The notes beneath the pieces were generated by a model. The model saw nothing but the letters and a program-made list of their open reading frames with translations, was not told the DNA's origin and searched no databases. From assembly GCF_947179165.1 (NCBI RefSeq), contig NC_077238.1, positions 1,738,501-1,802,500 on the forward strand: a stretch of DNA of 64,000 nucleotides, given 5' to 3'. The stretch comes from Solanum dulcamara (lineage: Eukaryota; Streptophyta; Magnoliopsida; Solanales; Solanaceae). This document shows, piece by piece, positions 1-11,960 of the stretch. The position numbers and the translations under genes were made by a program. Every line of letters begins with the position of its first letter. Position 1 is the first letter of the stretch.

Positions 1-372
1 ATATAATATATATCTATTTATTTGCATCGTGTGATTAATTTTTCAACGAAAGAGTTTCAATTAACATCTAGTATGTTCTCATAATTTAAATCCAGATTTG
101 CCCTTTCTGAATTATGAGATATTTAAAAAACAACAGCATAGACATGATAGGATGGATTTTCTCGATTTTTAACTAAAGATGTTGAATTTAAGTCTTTCAA
201 AAACCTCTCCTTTTGAGTCAAAAACCGGTAAAACAGAAAAGGAGTAAGAGAAGTTGATTTGTTTTTCTGATATGTTGTCCATATCATCACTAGTGAAGAT
301 ATTAGCTAATCCCGAAATTATTTTATACCATCAATCTGATTAAAACAGTGGGATTACTATCCTGTATAGAAA

Positions 373-546
373 CTGAGGTTGTTTAGTACGCGGATTAAAT
401 TATTTTCGGACTAATTTATGTCACATAAGAGATGAGATAAAATAATTCTAAGTGGGATGGGATAAGGTGGGATATTCATGATTCTGTTTTTTTGATTGAC
501 GGTATAATCGTGAAATATCACATCTTGTCCCGCCTACCAAACAACC
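373..546. repeat. MITE-like inverted-repeat element
   Basis: The two ends are inverted copies: GGTTGTTTAGTA at the left and TACCAAACAACC at the right, about 170 bp apart. The interior is AT-rich and non-coding. The size and the conserved ends fit a small non-autonomous DNA transposon upstream of the first receptor gene. The family was not identified. Confidence 0.55.
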
Positions 547-995
547 CCATATTGTCTTGTATTATGGGGTGAGTGTCTTATAAGCTAGAGATGAAAATGA
601 CAACTAAAGGCTGATTCTTTTTCAAATTTTGGAAGAAGATTACTTTGGAACATAGCAAATATTTCTAGGACGGATCCACCTTAGGTGAAGGGTGGTCTGG
701 TGTGCACCCTTCGCCGTAAAATTATGTGATGTACAGAGATTTAAGTGTTAGCTATTATACCAATCTTTAGAAACTTTCTTGGTAGTTTCTGGTGAGAAAA
801 TGAGCAAATGCAAAATTGGATTTATTATGCAATGTTCTTTTTACATCATCATACTATCTTTTACGTGTCTTTTAGGGTGTGAGTTGCGACTAGAACTATT
901 TCATTATTATGCAAGCTAGAGAAAACTGAAATGAGTATAGCTTCTATTTGTCATCCAATTATGGAGAAATGATGTGAATTGTTGTCGTTTGTATG

Positions 996-1160
996 CAGAG
1001 TCAAGAAGTCAAGTCTTTCTACTGGTGTCAATGTGAAAACTTCATTTTTTTCTTTTGCCACTTGCCTTTCTTTTGTTTAGTAAGTGTGACCCTTCTTATA
1101 CGTTTGGTTTCATATTATGTTTCCTTTTGACAAATTTTACGAATAAGCTAAAGACTATTA
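996..1160 (+). promoter_or_regulatory. Conserved upstream block with paired W-box cores, gene A
   Basis: This block recurs upstream of genes A-D. It begins with two GTCAA cores (the complement of TTGAC, the WRKY-factor W-box core) 5 bases apart inside AGTCAAGAAGTCAAGTC. Next come a CT-rich stretch, the conserved piece AGTCTGACCCTTCTTATA-like, and a further TTGAC near 1127. It ends about 65 bp before the ATG at 1226. Conservation across four paralogs whose other flanks differ supports a promoter role. WRKY control is inferred from the motif only. Confidence 0.5.
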
Positions 1161-1225
1161 ATAGATCTAGGTAGATTTACTATATGATTCAAAAACCTTC
1201 AGCTAGTTTTCATCTTTCTTGCAAT

Positions 1226-3643
1226 ATGGATTTTTCTTCTTCTTTAATTTGCTTCCTTCTGTCTCTTTTTCTGATCTTAGTTCGGGCAAAGGGAAAAAAT
1301 GATTCAACTTGTCCAAAGTCCTTTTCATGTGGAAATCTTACTGACCTGAGCTTTCCTTTCTCTCTTTCCACACAACCTGATTGTGGAATAATGTTCTTAT
1401 CTGGCTGTGATGCTAAACCATATCCAAGAATCCAACTGCTTCCTGGAGGAGATTTGTACTATGCTTTAGGTATTTGGTTTAATTATACAGTTTTGCTTGG
1501 GGACCCCAAGCTTTATGCCAAGTTGAGAAAACACAAGTGCCAGGCTTTTAACAAAACTTTCTCCCTTCCAGACTCTCCTTCCATTTCTTTCAAAATTTTG
1601 AATAATCTCAACTTCTTCAAATGCAACATCACTAGTACTAACACCCCAAACATTACCCACAAGAATGACCATTTTGCTGGTTATAGAATGTACAATGAAT
1701 GTAAAGGCTTTAGCATATCCTATAAGCTTCCTGGAAGTGATGATGGAGACGTTCAAGAAGGCAATCTTCCTGCCAACTGTTCACTTATCAGTTTGCCAAT
1801 CAACTCGACCTCAGATGTTGGTGGTTTGTTCAATATGTTAAGCGCCGGTTTTCTAGTAGAATGGAAACTGTCTGAGGACTGTTACCAATGTCACTATGGC
1901 AGAGGTCAATGCCAGACTGATATAACCAACAAATTTCATTGCACATATCCAAATAATCAAGGTCTAGTGCATATTTCTTAGGGTCCTTTCTTGTCTTCAT
2001 ATCACATATCTATAATATCTCATAATATTCTTCCTATTTTTTCTTTAGATGCAAAAACGACTAGAAGAAAGTTCGGACTGACTCTGGGAGCAGGTAGTTA
2101 AATATTCATTAACAGCAGTGTCTTTTCTGTCTTTCCTATTACAAAATTTCCATGCATATCATTTGAATTTCTTATTCATTGTGGTAAAATCTCAAAACAT
2201 TTCCTTAATGATAAAGGATGATAAGACAGGCAAGTACCTTACCTTACACAAAATGATTGGATAGTGAAGTTGAGAGGACACTTTCTTTTTGCTTGTGATG
2301 TTTTCTTTTTCTGAAAACCTCTGATTACTGATATTTTTTTTCCAGTTTTTGGTGGATTAGGATTGGTGATGATTTGTTTTGCTGTCTACTTTATCTGGTG
2401 TTACAAGAAGAGAAAGTTTAGTCCATCCCACTTCCTCTCAACAAAGAAGTTCTCTGACATTTTTAAACATGATATTGAGGGGGGTAGTATATACTTTGGT
2501 GTTCCAGTCTTCTCTTATTCAGAACTTGAAGACGCCACAAATGATTTCAATTCCTCTCGAGTACTTGGAGATGGAGGTTTTGGAACTGTTTACTATGGTG
2601 AGAGACTTCCTAATCCAACTGAGCTGTGTTTCATCTATATCTTCATGTGCCTAATTCTTTTTCATCAATGACCAGGAAAACTTAAGGATGGACGAGAGGT
2701 TGCTGTGAAGCGCCTTTACGAGCACAACTGCAAACGAATGCAGCAGTTTGTAAATGAAATAGAGATCCTTACTAGGCTAAGGCATAACAATCTTGTCACT
2801 CTCTATGGCTGCACTTCAAGGCGTAGCCGTGAACTACTCCTTGTCTATGAATACATTCCTAATGGAACTCTTGCTGATCACCTCCATGGTGACAGAGTGA
2901 AGGACGGATCACTTGCCTGGCCAGTCCGCATGAACATTGCCATAGAAACTGCTGGTGCATTGGCTTACCTGCATGCTTCTGACGTAATACACTGCGATGT
3001 GAAGACTAATAACATACTCCTTGATCACAACTTCAGTGTTAAAGTTGCAGATTTCGGGATATCACAGCTCTTCCCAAATGATGTCTCTCATATTTCAACT
3101 GCACCCCGGGGGACCCCTGGCTATATCGATCCAAAGTATCATGAATGTTACCAGCTGACTAGTAAAAGTGATGTTTATAGCTTCGGGGTGGTCCTTGTCG
3201 AGCTCATTTCATCAATGCCTGCTGTGGATATGAGTAGGCATAGCCAAGAGATCAATTTGGCTAACTTTGCAATAAACAAGATCGTAAAAGGTGCATTTAA
3301 TGAGTTGATCAATCCATCCCTGGGGTTTGATTCAGATACCAAGATTTGGGAAATGACTACTTCAGTGGCAGAGCTGGCATTTCTGTGCTTGCAGACAGAC
3401 AGGGACATAAGGCCCACAATGGTTGAAGTTTTGGATACTCTAAAGGAGATTCAGACTAGTGAATTTGGTAGTGAGAAGAGAACTCAGTCTAATCTCAATG
3501 AAAATGAAGCTAAAATAGTAGCCTCTTCTCCTTTCCCTGAATCAGAAGATATGTTATTTTTGAAGAAAGTTAAATCTTTACCTTCTCCAAATTCTGTGAC
3601 TGATAAATGGATTACTTGCTCTGATATAACTACTACAAAGTAA
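1226..3643 (+). CDS. LRK10L1-type receptor-like kinase, gene A (non-RD, HCD)
   Basis: Membrane receptor kinase of the LEAF RUST 10 / LRK10L1 family; ligand unknown. Exons by phase and motif: 1226-1961, 2049-2093, 2346-2597, 2676-3643, giving 666 aa. Residues 1-22 are a signal peptide. The Cys-rich GUB_WAK_bind and WAK_assoc ectodomain runs to about 245 and includes CPKSFSCG and WKLSEDCYQCHYGRGQC. The membrane helix is about 256-280, followed by basic YKKRK. The kinase starts near 320 with glycine loop LGDGGFGTVYYG, Lys 356 (VAVK), [10 protein letters not shown] (HCD at 450-452) and DFG at 470-472. The HCD change removes the Arg of HRD, so this is a non-RD kinase. The start at 1226 was preferred over the upstream in-frame ATG at 1184 because the paralogs begin there. 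The usual exon 1 donor is missing; see the finding on it. If exon 1 is not spliced, a secreted 251-aa ectodomain would end at 1981. Confidence 0.85.
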
Positions 3644-4410
3644 TTAAAAGTTCTATACCTTCTTTCTTTGTTATTGATGTGAATTTTGAGAGATTACGAA
3701 TGTACAACTGTGAGAAGTTTCTTGAGCTATGTATCTATGAGTGAAAGTGATTTAATTTTTGATTTCATTATATAAGAGCTGTTATATATACTGGCAGGTC
3801 CAGCAAATCAGTGGCTCCGTCCAAAGATCCTCTCTGTTTGTTGTCTTTTGGGGTCAAAAACTGGTGTAGCAGAAAATGAATGGGACAAATTAGAAAAAAA
3901 TTAGAAGTGCTTAAACTAACAAGGTACTACTGGAACTCCTGGAATGGAGGGGCCATGTTAGAAATCTATGCAACTACTAGTGTCACTTTGAGCATTTAGT
4001 TATAGTGATATGCACTATTGTTTCAATTTTAGCGATAGACTCATAGTGTGTGTTGCATAAGCTAAGGATGATGATTAATGATTTGATTCTTTTTCAAAAC
4101 TTTGGAGAAGATGACATGAAACATAGCCTATATTTTTAGCTTCTTCTGTGTATACTCTTCCAATCTTGATAATACTTTCTAGCTAGTTTCTAATGAGAAA
4201 GTGAGTAAATGGAAGGTTGTATTTTCATACTATCTTTACGTGCCGTTTAGGGTGTGACTAGAACCATTTCCTTTTTTAATTTCACCTTTGGATCTATCTG
4301 CATACCATTTAAATTTCAGTTAACTGAAATGAATATACCTTCTATTTCTACAGTTCAAGTCATCCATTTCCAAAGACTTAGGTCCTGAAATTAATGAGAA
4401 GTTGTTTGTT

Positions 4411-4600
4411 TGCAGACTTAAGAAGTCAAGTCTTTCCACTGGTGTCAAAGGCTAGAAAGGCCAATGTAAGAATTTCCTGTTCTCTTCAGTTTTCTTTTCC
4501 CCAGTAAGTCTGACCCTTCTTATACATTTGGTTCCACTTAATGTTTCTTTTTGACAAATGTTACCTGTGAGAAAGACTTGTAATAGTTACAGTGTTTAGA
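4411..4600 (+). promoter_or_regulatory. Conserved upstream block, gene B
   Basis: This is a copy of the array's upstream block. The first GTCAA core is changed to CTTAA, the second is kept inside AAGTCAAGTC, and a third GTCAA lies in TGGTGTCAAAGG. The TCTGACCCTTCTTATAC piece and a TTTTTGACAAA W-box core follow. A Helitron-like insertion (4606-5192) now separates the block from the coding region. Confidence 0.45.
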
Positions 4601-4605
4601 AGTTA

Positions 4606-5192
4606 CTAGTTCTGAAAACGTGCGTTGCACGTTTATCCCAAAATATTTCATATAAATTTTGTATTGTAAATATCATATTTTATCCCCTTCAAATCTGTTG
4701 GTATTTACTAAAACAAATCCATTATTTTTATGATAGAAAGTACATTCTCAATAATAATAACAAAACAATAGAAAGTTGTACAATAACAACAAACAAGAAA
4801 CGTAAACATTAAACAAAACAGATAAAAAGATACAAGAGAAGAGAGCATAGAGATATTCTCATATATTTTTTCAACTTTTTGAAGTGTGTACAATATTGTG
4901 TCAAATGTCACTATTTATAGGATAGGATTGAAGAATACAAAGAGTTGTCATGAATATGACATTAATCCATTTGAGATCATGGATGAGAGATGGGAGTAAA
5001 AATCATAATGAATATAATTAGTGGGAGTTACATATATTTACATAATGGAGAGTTAGTGAAAATAAAATTTATGTAATTTACTTCACATTAATACAAACAG
5101 TAAATCTATAACATTTTAATTTAATGTAGGGGTAAAATTGTAATCTAACTTTTGCCTAACATTCTTCCCACTTTTAGTATAATATAATATGA
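4606..5192 (-). mobile_element. Small non-autonomous Helitron inserted in the promoter of gene B
   Basis: Read on the minus strand, the element starts with TC after an A at about 5192. Its AT-rich 5' end includes ACTAAAAGTGGGAAG, typical of plant Helitron 5' ends. It finishes with CTAG followed by T at 4609-4605. Just before that end is a hairpin, AAACGTGC / GCACGTTT, with a 3-base loop (4616-4634). The TC start, hairpin, CTRR end and insertion between A and T are the Helitron signature. It has no target-site duplication and no Rep/helicase coding capacity. The family's 5' consensus is recalled, not searched. Confidence 0.7.
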
Positions 5193-5294
5193 TGATTAGT
5201 ATGATATGATGGAACTTGATCTTACTGGTGAGCTAGCTAGAATTACAATTCACAAACCTTCTAGTCTTTCCGCTTCTCGCTGTAGAGCTTCAAC

Positions 5295-7548
5295 ATGGCT
5301 TTGGCTTCTTCTTTTATTTGCTTCCTTCTGTCTCTTCTACTGATCTTAGTTCAGGCAAAGGGAAAAATGAGTCAACTTGTCCGGAATCTTTTTCATGTGG
5401 GAGTCTTACTAACTTGAGCTTTCCTTTATCTCTTTCCACACAGTTTGATTGTGGATTAATGACCATGTCTGATTGTGATACTATACCAAATCCAATAATC
5501 CAACTGCTTCGAGGAGGGGATTGGTACAATCCTATGGAAAAACCGCATAATTTCACAGTTTGGCTCTCGGACCCCGAAGCTTCATACCATGTTGAGGCAC
5601 ACAAGTGCCAGGCTTGTAGCAAAAGTTTCTCCCTTCAAGATTCTCCTTCTGTTTCTTTCACTACGCCTACGCTTCACGACTTCTTCAAATGTAATAGCAC
5701 CAGTTATAATGCCCCAAACACTACCCAGAAGAAGAATGATCATTTTGCTGGTTATAAAATGTACAATGGTTGTAAAGACTTAAGTATATACTACAAGCTT
5801 TCTGGCGATGATGATGAAGACATTCGAGCAGACAATTTTCCTGCCAACTGTTCACTTATCAGATTGCCAATTGACTCAGTATCATATGATGTTGATGTTC
5901 AAAATGTTAAGTCACGTTTTCCTTGTACAATGGGAACTGTCTTACGACTGTTACCAATGTCACCAAGGTGGAGGATAAAACGAACAAATTTCAATGTACA
6001 TATCTAAATAATCCACATGCTCAAGGTCTAGTGCATATTTCTTATCCTTTCTTGTTTTCATCTCACCTATCAATAATATTTCATAATATTTTCTCTCTTA
6101 TTTTAGATGCAAAAACAACAAAAAGCAAGTTGGGAGTGACTCTGGGAGCAGGTAATTTAATATCCATTAAATGCAGAGTTCTTTCCTATTTCATAATTTC
6201 CATGCATATCATTTAAATTTTCTTACATAATGACAAAAAATGATAGGAGAGACAAGTACCTTAGGTTATAGAAATGTATAAATACTGGAGTTGAGGGAGA
6301 ATTGCTTTCGCCTGCTAATTCTTTTATCTTTTCCAAAGACCTGTATTATTGACTTCTCGTCCAGTTTTTGGTGGAGTAGAATTGGTGATGACAACTTTAG
6401 TTGTCTCCTTTATCTGGTGTTACAAGGAGAGGAAATTTAGTCTATCCCGTTTCCTCTCAACAAAGAAATTCTCGGACATTTTTAAACATGACGTTGAGAG
6501 AGGCAGTATATACTTTGGTGTCCCAGTCTTCTCTTATTCAGAACTTGAAGAAGCCACAAATGATTTCAATTCCTCTCGAGTCCTTGGAGATGGAGGTTTC
6601 GGAACTGTTTACTATGGTGAGAGACTCCCAAATCCAACTGAGCTATGCTTCAACTGTTTCTTCATGTACCTAATTCTTGTTCATCAATGACAAGGAAAAC
6701 TTAAAGATGGAAGGGAGGTTTCTGTGAAGCGCCTTTACGAGCACAACTGCAAACAAATGCAGCAGGTTGTAAATAAAATTGAGTTCCTTACTAGGTTAAG
6801 GCACAGCAATCTTGTAACTCACGTGGCCGATTCACATGAGCATTGCCATAGAAACTGCTGGTGCATTGGCTTACCTGCATGCTTCTGATGTAATACACTG
6901 CGATGTGAAGACTAACAACATACTCCTTGATCACAACTTTAGTGTTAAAGTTGCAGATTTCGGAATTTCAAGGCTCTTCCCAAATAATGTGTCTCATATT
7001 TCAACTGCACCCAGGGGACCCCTGGCTATATCGATCCAAAGTATCAAGAATGTTACCAGTTGACTAGTAAAAGCGATGTTTATAGCTTCGGGGTGGTCCG
7101 TGTTGAACTCATTTCATCAATGCCAGCTGTGGATATGAACAGGCATAGCCAAGAGATTATTCTGGCTAACTTGGCAGTAAACAAGATCGTAAAATGTGCA
7201 TTTCACGAGTTGATCGATCCATCCCTGGGGTTCGCTTCAGATACCAAGATTTGGGAAATGACTACTTCAGTGACAGAGCTGGCTTTTCTGTGCTTACAGA
7301 CTGATAGGGACATGAGGCCTACTATGGTTGAAGTTTTGGATATTCTAAAGGAGATTCAGACTAGTGAATTTGACAACGAGAAGAGAACTTAGTTTAATCT
7401 CAATGACAATGAAGCGAAAATAGTAGCCTCTTCTCCTTTCCCAGGATCAGAAGAAATGTTATTGTTGGAACAAGTTAAATCACTACCTTCTCCAAATTCT
7501 GTGACTGAAAAATGAATTACTTGCTCTGATATAACTAGCACAAAGTAG
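5295..7548 (+). pseudogene. LRK10L1-type receptor kinase pseudogene, gene B
   Basis: This is a full-length paralog of gene A with several disabling changes. The ATG and signal peptide start at 5295, but one A is missing from the run after GCAAAGGG near 5365, which shifts the frame before the ectodomain. A second frame change lies near 5915-5930, before the WKLS-like motif. Exon 4 has lost about 115 bp at 6820, covering the region between LRHxNLVTLYG and the WP motif. One base is missing in the activation-loop codons for PRGTPGY near 7015. There are stop codons at 7390 (CAG to TAG) and 7513 (TGG to TGA). Exon 2, the membrane exon and the HCD motif are still recognisable. The promoter carries a Helitron insertion. 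It is unlikely to make a receptor. Confidence 0.92.
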
Positions 7549-7821
7549 TTAAAAGTTCTACACTCCCTTTCTTTGCTATTGATGTACATTTTGTGTGTAC
7601 AAATGTACTACCGTGAGAAGTTTCTTGATCTATGTATCTATCAATTTTTAGTTTCATTATATAAGAGTTTACGATATACACCTTCTCAGTGTAATTTTTT
7701 TCACTCTATTTGTGTAATGCTGCAGTATCAGCTTTGTACTGCTGGACAGTCTATTTTTTCTAATAAAATTTACTTTTAGGTCTTTTTGGAAAGTCACTTG
7801 GGTAATTGGGATTGATATAAT

Positions 7822-8020
7822 TTAGTGGCGGAGTCAGAAATTTTAGTAAGGGGGTTCAAAATCTAAAAAAATAGACTAATGAACTAGTCAAGGAGGTTCG
7901 ACGTGTACTATATATACATAAAAAAATTATTTTAATCATATATAAATAGTATAATTTTTTCCCGAACGGATTCAGATGAAGATGAACCCCTGACTGTAAG
8001 GTGGCTCTGCCACTGGTATA
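7822..8020. repeat. MITE-like repeat with GTGGCGGAGTCAG / GGCTCTGCCAC ends
   Basis: The left end, AGTGGCGGAGTCAGAA, and the right end, GTGGCTCTGCCACTGG, are roughly inverted and bound an AT-rich interior with gaacccc and ggggttc pieces. Similar ends recur near 22132-22270 and 44785-45003. This suggests a dispersed small element. Precise borders are uncertain. Confidence 0.4.
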
Positions 8021-8126
8021 ATTACTAGGGTAGTAATTACCAGCCTAGTAATTACTAATTACACAACGTAGTCATAAAGTGCATTTTGGGGTGTCTTTCT
8101 ACTAGTGTGAATTGCTTTTATATTGC

Positions 8127-8310
8127 TGAGTCAAGAAGTCAAGTCTTTCTACTGGTGTGAATTGCTAGAAAAGCTAATGTGAACATTTCCTTTTTATTCT
8201 TCACCTTTCTTGTCCCTAATAAATCTGACCCTTCTTATATGTTTGTGTTGCACTTTTTTCTTTTTAACAAACATTACCAATAAACTTAAGACTAGTAATG
8301 GTGAAAGTGT
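8127..8310 (+). promoter_or_regulatory. Conserved upstream block with paired W-box cores, gene C
   Basis: The block has the same two GTCAA cores 5 bases apart as gene A, then the AATCTGACCCTTCTTATA-like piece. A short local duplication of the TTTCTACTxGTGTGAATTGCT piece lies just before it (8096 and 8146). It ends about 60 bp before the ATG at 8373. Control by WRKY factors is inferred. Confidence 0.5.
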
Positions 8311-8372
8311 TCAGTTCTTATAAGATATAGACTTCTAGAGTCGCAATTCATAAAACTTCAGTTATATTCAAT

Positions 8373-10774
8373 ATGGATTTGGCTTCTTCTTTTATTTGTT
8401 TCCTTCTATCTCTACTTCTGATCTTAGTTCAGGCAAAGGGATCAAGAAATGATTCAACTTGTCCAAAGTCCTTTTCATGTGGAAATTTTACTGACCTGAG
8501 ATTTCCTTACTCTCTTTCCACACAACCTCACTGTGGAATAATGACCATGTATGGTTGTGATGCTAAACCATTTCCGAAAATCCGACTGATTCCTGAAGGA
8601 GATTGGTACTATGCTTTAGAGAAGCATAGTTCATCAGTTTGGATTGGGGACATGAATCTTAAAACAACGTTGACGCAACATAAGTGCCAGGCTTTTAACA
8701 AAAATTTCTCCCTTCCAAACTCTCCTTCTATTTCTTTCAATATGATTAATATTAACAACTTCTTCAAATGCATCAGTACCAGTAATAATGCCCTTAACAT
8801 TACTCACAAGATAAACGGTTATTTTGCTGGTTATAAAATGTACAGTGGCTGTGAAGGCTTTAGCATATACTACAACCTTTCCCGAAATAGTGATGAATAC
8901 ATAGAAGCACACAATCTTCCTACCAATTGCTCACTTATCAGATTGCCAATTTATTCCAGGGATGGGGATGATGATTTGTTTAACATGTTAGGTCCCGAAA
9001 TTCTAGTAGAATGGAAACTGTCCGATGACTGTAACAAATGTAACTATGGTGGAGGTCAATGCCAGACTGATAAAACCAACAAATTTCATTGTCACAAAGG
9101 TAGACATCTCATAAATAATCTTTACTTTGAAGGTCAAGTTCATGCTACTTAAGTCCCTTTCTTGTTTCATGCCGCATATGTGATGTATTTCATATTATTG
9201 CCCCATTCTGTAGATGCAAAAACACCTACAAGTAGAACCGATCAAAGAAAAGAAACAACTGGAAGAAATATGGTGAAGCTGATTCTGAGCACAGGTAGGA
9301 AAATATATTTTAATTGCTGCCATTTATTATTATTACAGAATATTCATGCATATCATTTAAAATTTCAATCATTTTGTATAAGCTCAAAACCTTTGTTCTA
9401 GCGATAAAGAAAACAGAAAGAAGAGACTTAAAATAATTTAGGTTAGAACAAAATGTATGGATGTGGAGTTAAGGGAGAATTCCTTCTCATTGCTATTTCT
9501 TTTTGCTTTTCCAAAGACATGGATTACTAACTTCTCTTCCAGTCTTTGGTGGAGTAGGATCGGTGATCATAACTTCTATAGTTATATACTTTATTTGGCG
9601 TTACAAGAAGAGGAAATTTAGTTCATCCCACTTCTTCTCGACAAGGAAATTGTCAGATATCTTTAATCATGATGTTGAGGGAGGCAGTATATACTTTGGT
9701 GTCCCAGTCTTCTCTTATTCAGAACTTGAAGAAGCCACAGATAATTTCAATTCCTCTAGAGTACTTGGAAATGGAGGTTACGGAACTGTTTACTATGGTG
9801 AGAAACCTGTTAATCTAGATATGCATCAACTATTTTTCTTCTTGTGGCTAATTCTTTTCCATGGATGAACAGGAAAACTTAAAGATAGACGGGAGATTGC
9901 TGTAAAGCGCCTCTACGAGCACAACTTCAAGCGAATGGAGCAGTTTGTAAATGAAATTGATATCCTTACTAGACTAAGGCACAACAATCTTGTCACCCTC
10001 TATGGCTGCACTTCAAGGCGAAGCCGTGAACTACTACTTGTCTATGAATATATTCCTAATGGTACTCTTGCTGATCACCTTCATGGTGACATAGCGAAGG
10101 ATGGATCACTTACCTGGCCAATCCGCATGAACATTGCCGTAGAAACTGCTGGTGCATTGGCTTACCTGCATTCTTCTGATGTAATACACTGCGATGTGAA
10201 GACTAATAACATACTCCTTGATCACAACTTTAGTGTTAAAGTTGCAGATTTCGGGATTTCAAGACTCTTCCCAAATGACGTCTCTCATATTTCAACTACA
10301 CCCCGGGGTACCCCTGGCTATATCGATCCAAAGTATCACGAATGTTACCAGCTGACTTGTAAAAGCGATGTCTATAGCTTCGGGGTGGTACTTGTTGAGC
10401 TCATTTCATCAATGCCAGCTGTGGATATGAACAGGCAGAGCCAAGAGATCAATTTGGCCAACTTTGCAATAAACAAGATCATAAAATCTGCAGTTAACGA
10501 GTTGATTGATCCATCCCTGGGGTTCGATTCAGATACCAAGACTCGGGAAATGACTACTTCAGTGGCAGAGCTGGCTTTTCTTTGCTTGCAGACAGATAGG
10601 GATGTGAGGCCTACTATGGTTGAAGTTTTGGATACTCTAAAGGAGATTCAGACTAATTTCAATGCCAATGAATCAGAAGATATTTTCGTGTTGAAGAAAG
10701 TTAAATCACTACCTTCTCCTAATTCTGTGACTGATAAATGGATTACTTGCTCTGATATAACTATTACAATGTAG
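8373..10774 (+). CDS. LRK10L1-type receptor-like kinase, gene C (non-RD, HCD)
   Basis: Exons: 8373-9099, 9214-9294, 9543-9797, 9873-10774, all joined in phase 1; 654 aa. The signal peptide ([23 protein letters not shown]) is followed by a Cys-rich GUB_WAK/WAK_assoc ectodomain with many N-x-S/T sites. Exon 2 is longer than in the paralogs (81 nt). The helix is [19 protein letters not shown], then RYKKRK. Kinase motifs are [33 protein letters not shown] and a [14 protein letters not shown] activation loop. The P-loop exon is followed by KDRREIAVK, where most paralogs have KDGREVAVK. The ectodomain is almost the same as that of the chimeric kinase at 49.4-51.9 kb. The 3' half, including the last intron, is almost identical to gene D. 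Likely an intact plasma-membrane receptor kinase. Confidence 0.88.
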
Positions 10775-11073
10775 TTAAGATTTCTATACTCCTTTCTTTG
10801 TTAATTTTATGTAAATTTTGGAAGACTGCAAATGTCCTACTGTGAGAAGTTTCTTGAGCTATGTATCTACTAGTGGAAGTGATTCAGTTTTTAATTTCAT
10901 TATATAAGAGCTTGTGTTTTATACACTGGCAGTTTAAGAACTTTTTAATTGAGAACCATGGAGTTATTGAGGAACAGCATTAGTTATATGCACTCTTGTT
11001 TCAATCTTTGTCATACACTCAGAGTCTCTTGGATTTATGGGGTGAGTGTTCCATAAGTTAGGGATGAAAATTA

Positions 11074-11420
11074 ATGATTGATTCTTTTTCAGATTGCATG
11101 GAACATAGCAAATATTTTCTAGTGATGAAGGTTGGAAACATTTTCTTGATAATCAGTTTGCTAACCTACAAGACGAGGACATCTTTGAGGAAGGTGATGA
11201 AGAGGATTCGTTGGATCACTGTTTTGCGAATGCAGCTAGGGATGCAGATATTTCTCCTAGGCAACAACGCAATAACAAAAAGAAGCATGGAAGAAAGAAT
11301 AGTTGGGATGGCAAGGTGACTGGGGAGTTTGTTCCAAGGCACCTACCAATGCGACTGGTAAAGCAAAATCATATGACAGTATTAACAAATTCAACAAGAT
11401 CCAATAATTCTAAGAAGTGA
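11074..11420 (+). pseudogene. Coding-like relic of unknown origin (LINE-type ORF possible)
   Basis: A stretch between genes C and D reads open from about 11124 to the stop near 11418. It encodes an acidic run (DEDIFEEGDEEDSLDH), then DADISPRQQ, a Lys-rich NNKKKHGRKNSWDG and FVPRHLPMRL. It lacks an obvious start, promoter or intron structure and is unlike the kinase genes. The composition (acidic then basic, with a SPRQ-KKK motif) reminds me of linker regions of plant LINE ORFs, but I cannot verify this. It is flanked by array sequence, so it was probably inserted. Confidence 0.35.
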
Positions 11421-11810
11421 TGAACTATCAAGCATTGTTGGAGAGATTTGAAGAACACAAGAGGAAAATACTTCAGGTTACTTTAGATAGGCAATCAATC
11501 TTTTTTAATTCATGAATCTTTAAAAGGAAGTTTGAGGTCGATAACTCAACCTTCTTCTTGGTTGTTATAATTTTTCACTATTTAAGCATCCTCATTTGTA
11601 ATATCATAATAGTTTATAGAACATACTCTGTGGTGATCACAAAATACCTAGTTCTTTCTAACTCTTATTTTCTTCATGCTTGTTAGTTAGTAGAGGTTTG
11701 TTACCTCATTATAATTGGTAAGGTACGGCCTAGAAACCCCCCCCCCCTCCCGCTTGTACTATCCCTGTTGAGATTTTCTTATTTCAAATAAAAGGTTACT
11801 AAACAACCTG

Positions 11811-11906
11811 TCTAGTGGTAAATTTGCGGGAAAAAAAATGTTGCTAGCAAGACTCGAACTCCTAACCTTCAAGCCAAAAGACTTTGTACCCACTAAACCA
11901 TCTAGC
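11811..11906 (-). repeat. tRNA-derived SINE-like fragment
   Basis: On the minus strand an A-box-like TGGTTTAGTGGGTA is followed about 30 bases later by a B-box-like GTTAGGAGTTCGAGTCT. These are the internal RNA polymerase III promoter elements of tRNAs and tRNA-derived SINEs. No complete tRNA cloverleaf is evident, so a SINE head is favoured over a tRNA gene. Confidence 0.4.
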
Positions 11907-11960
11907 AAAAGAATTTTCTTAACCTATAGAAAATATGATGAGAAGTCTCCGTTAATATGC

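Noticed and set aside
11811..11906. Possible tRNA gene on the minus strand
   Set aside because: A-box and B-box-like motifs are present, but no full cloverleaf with paired acceptor and anticodon stems was found. A SINE head is more likely.
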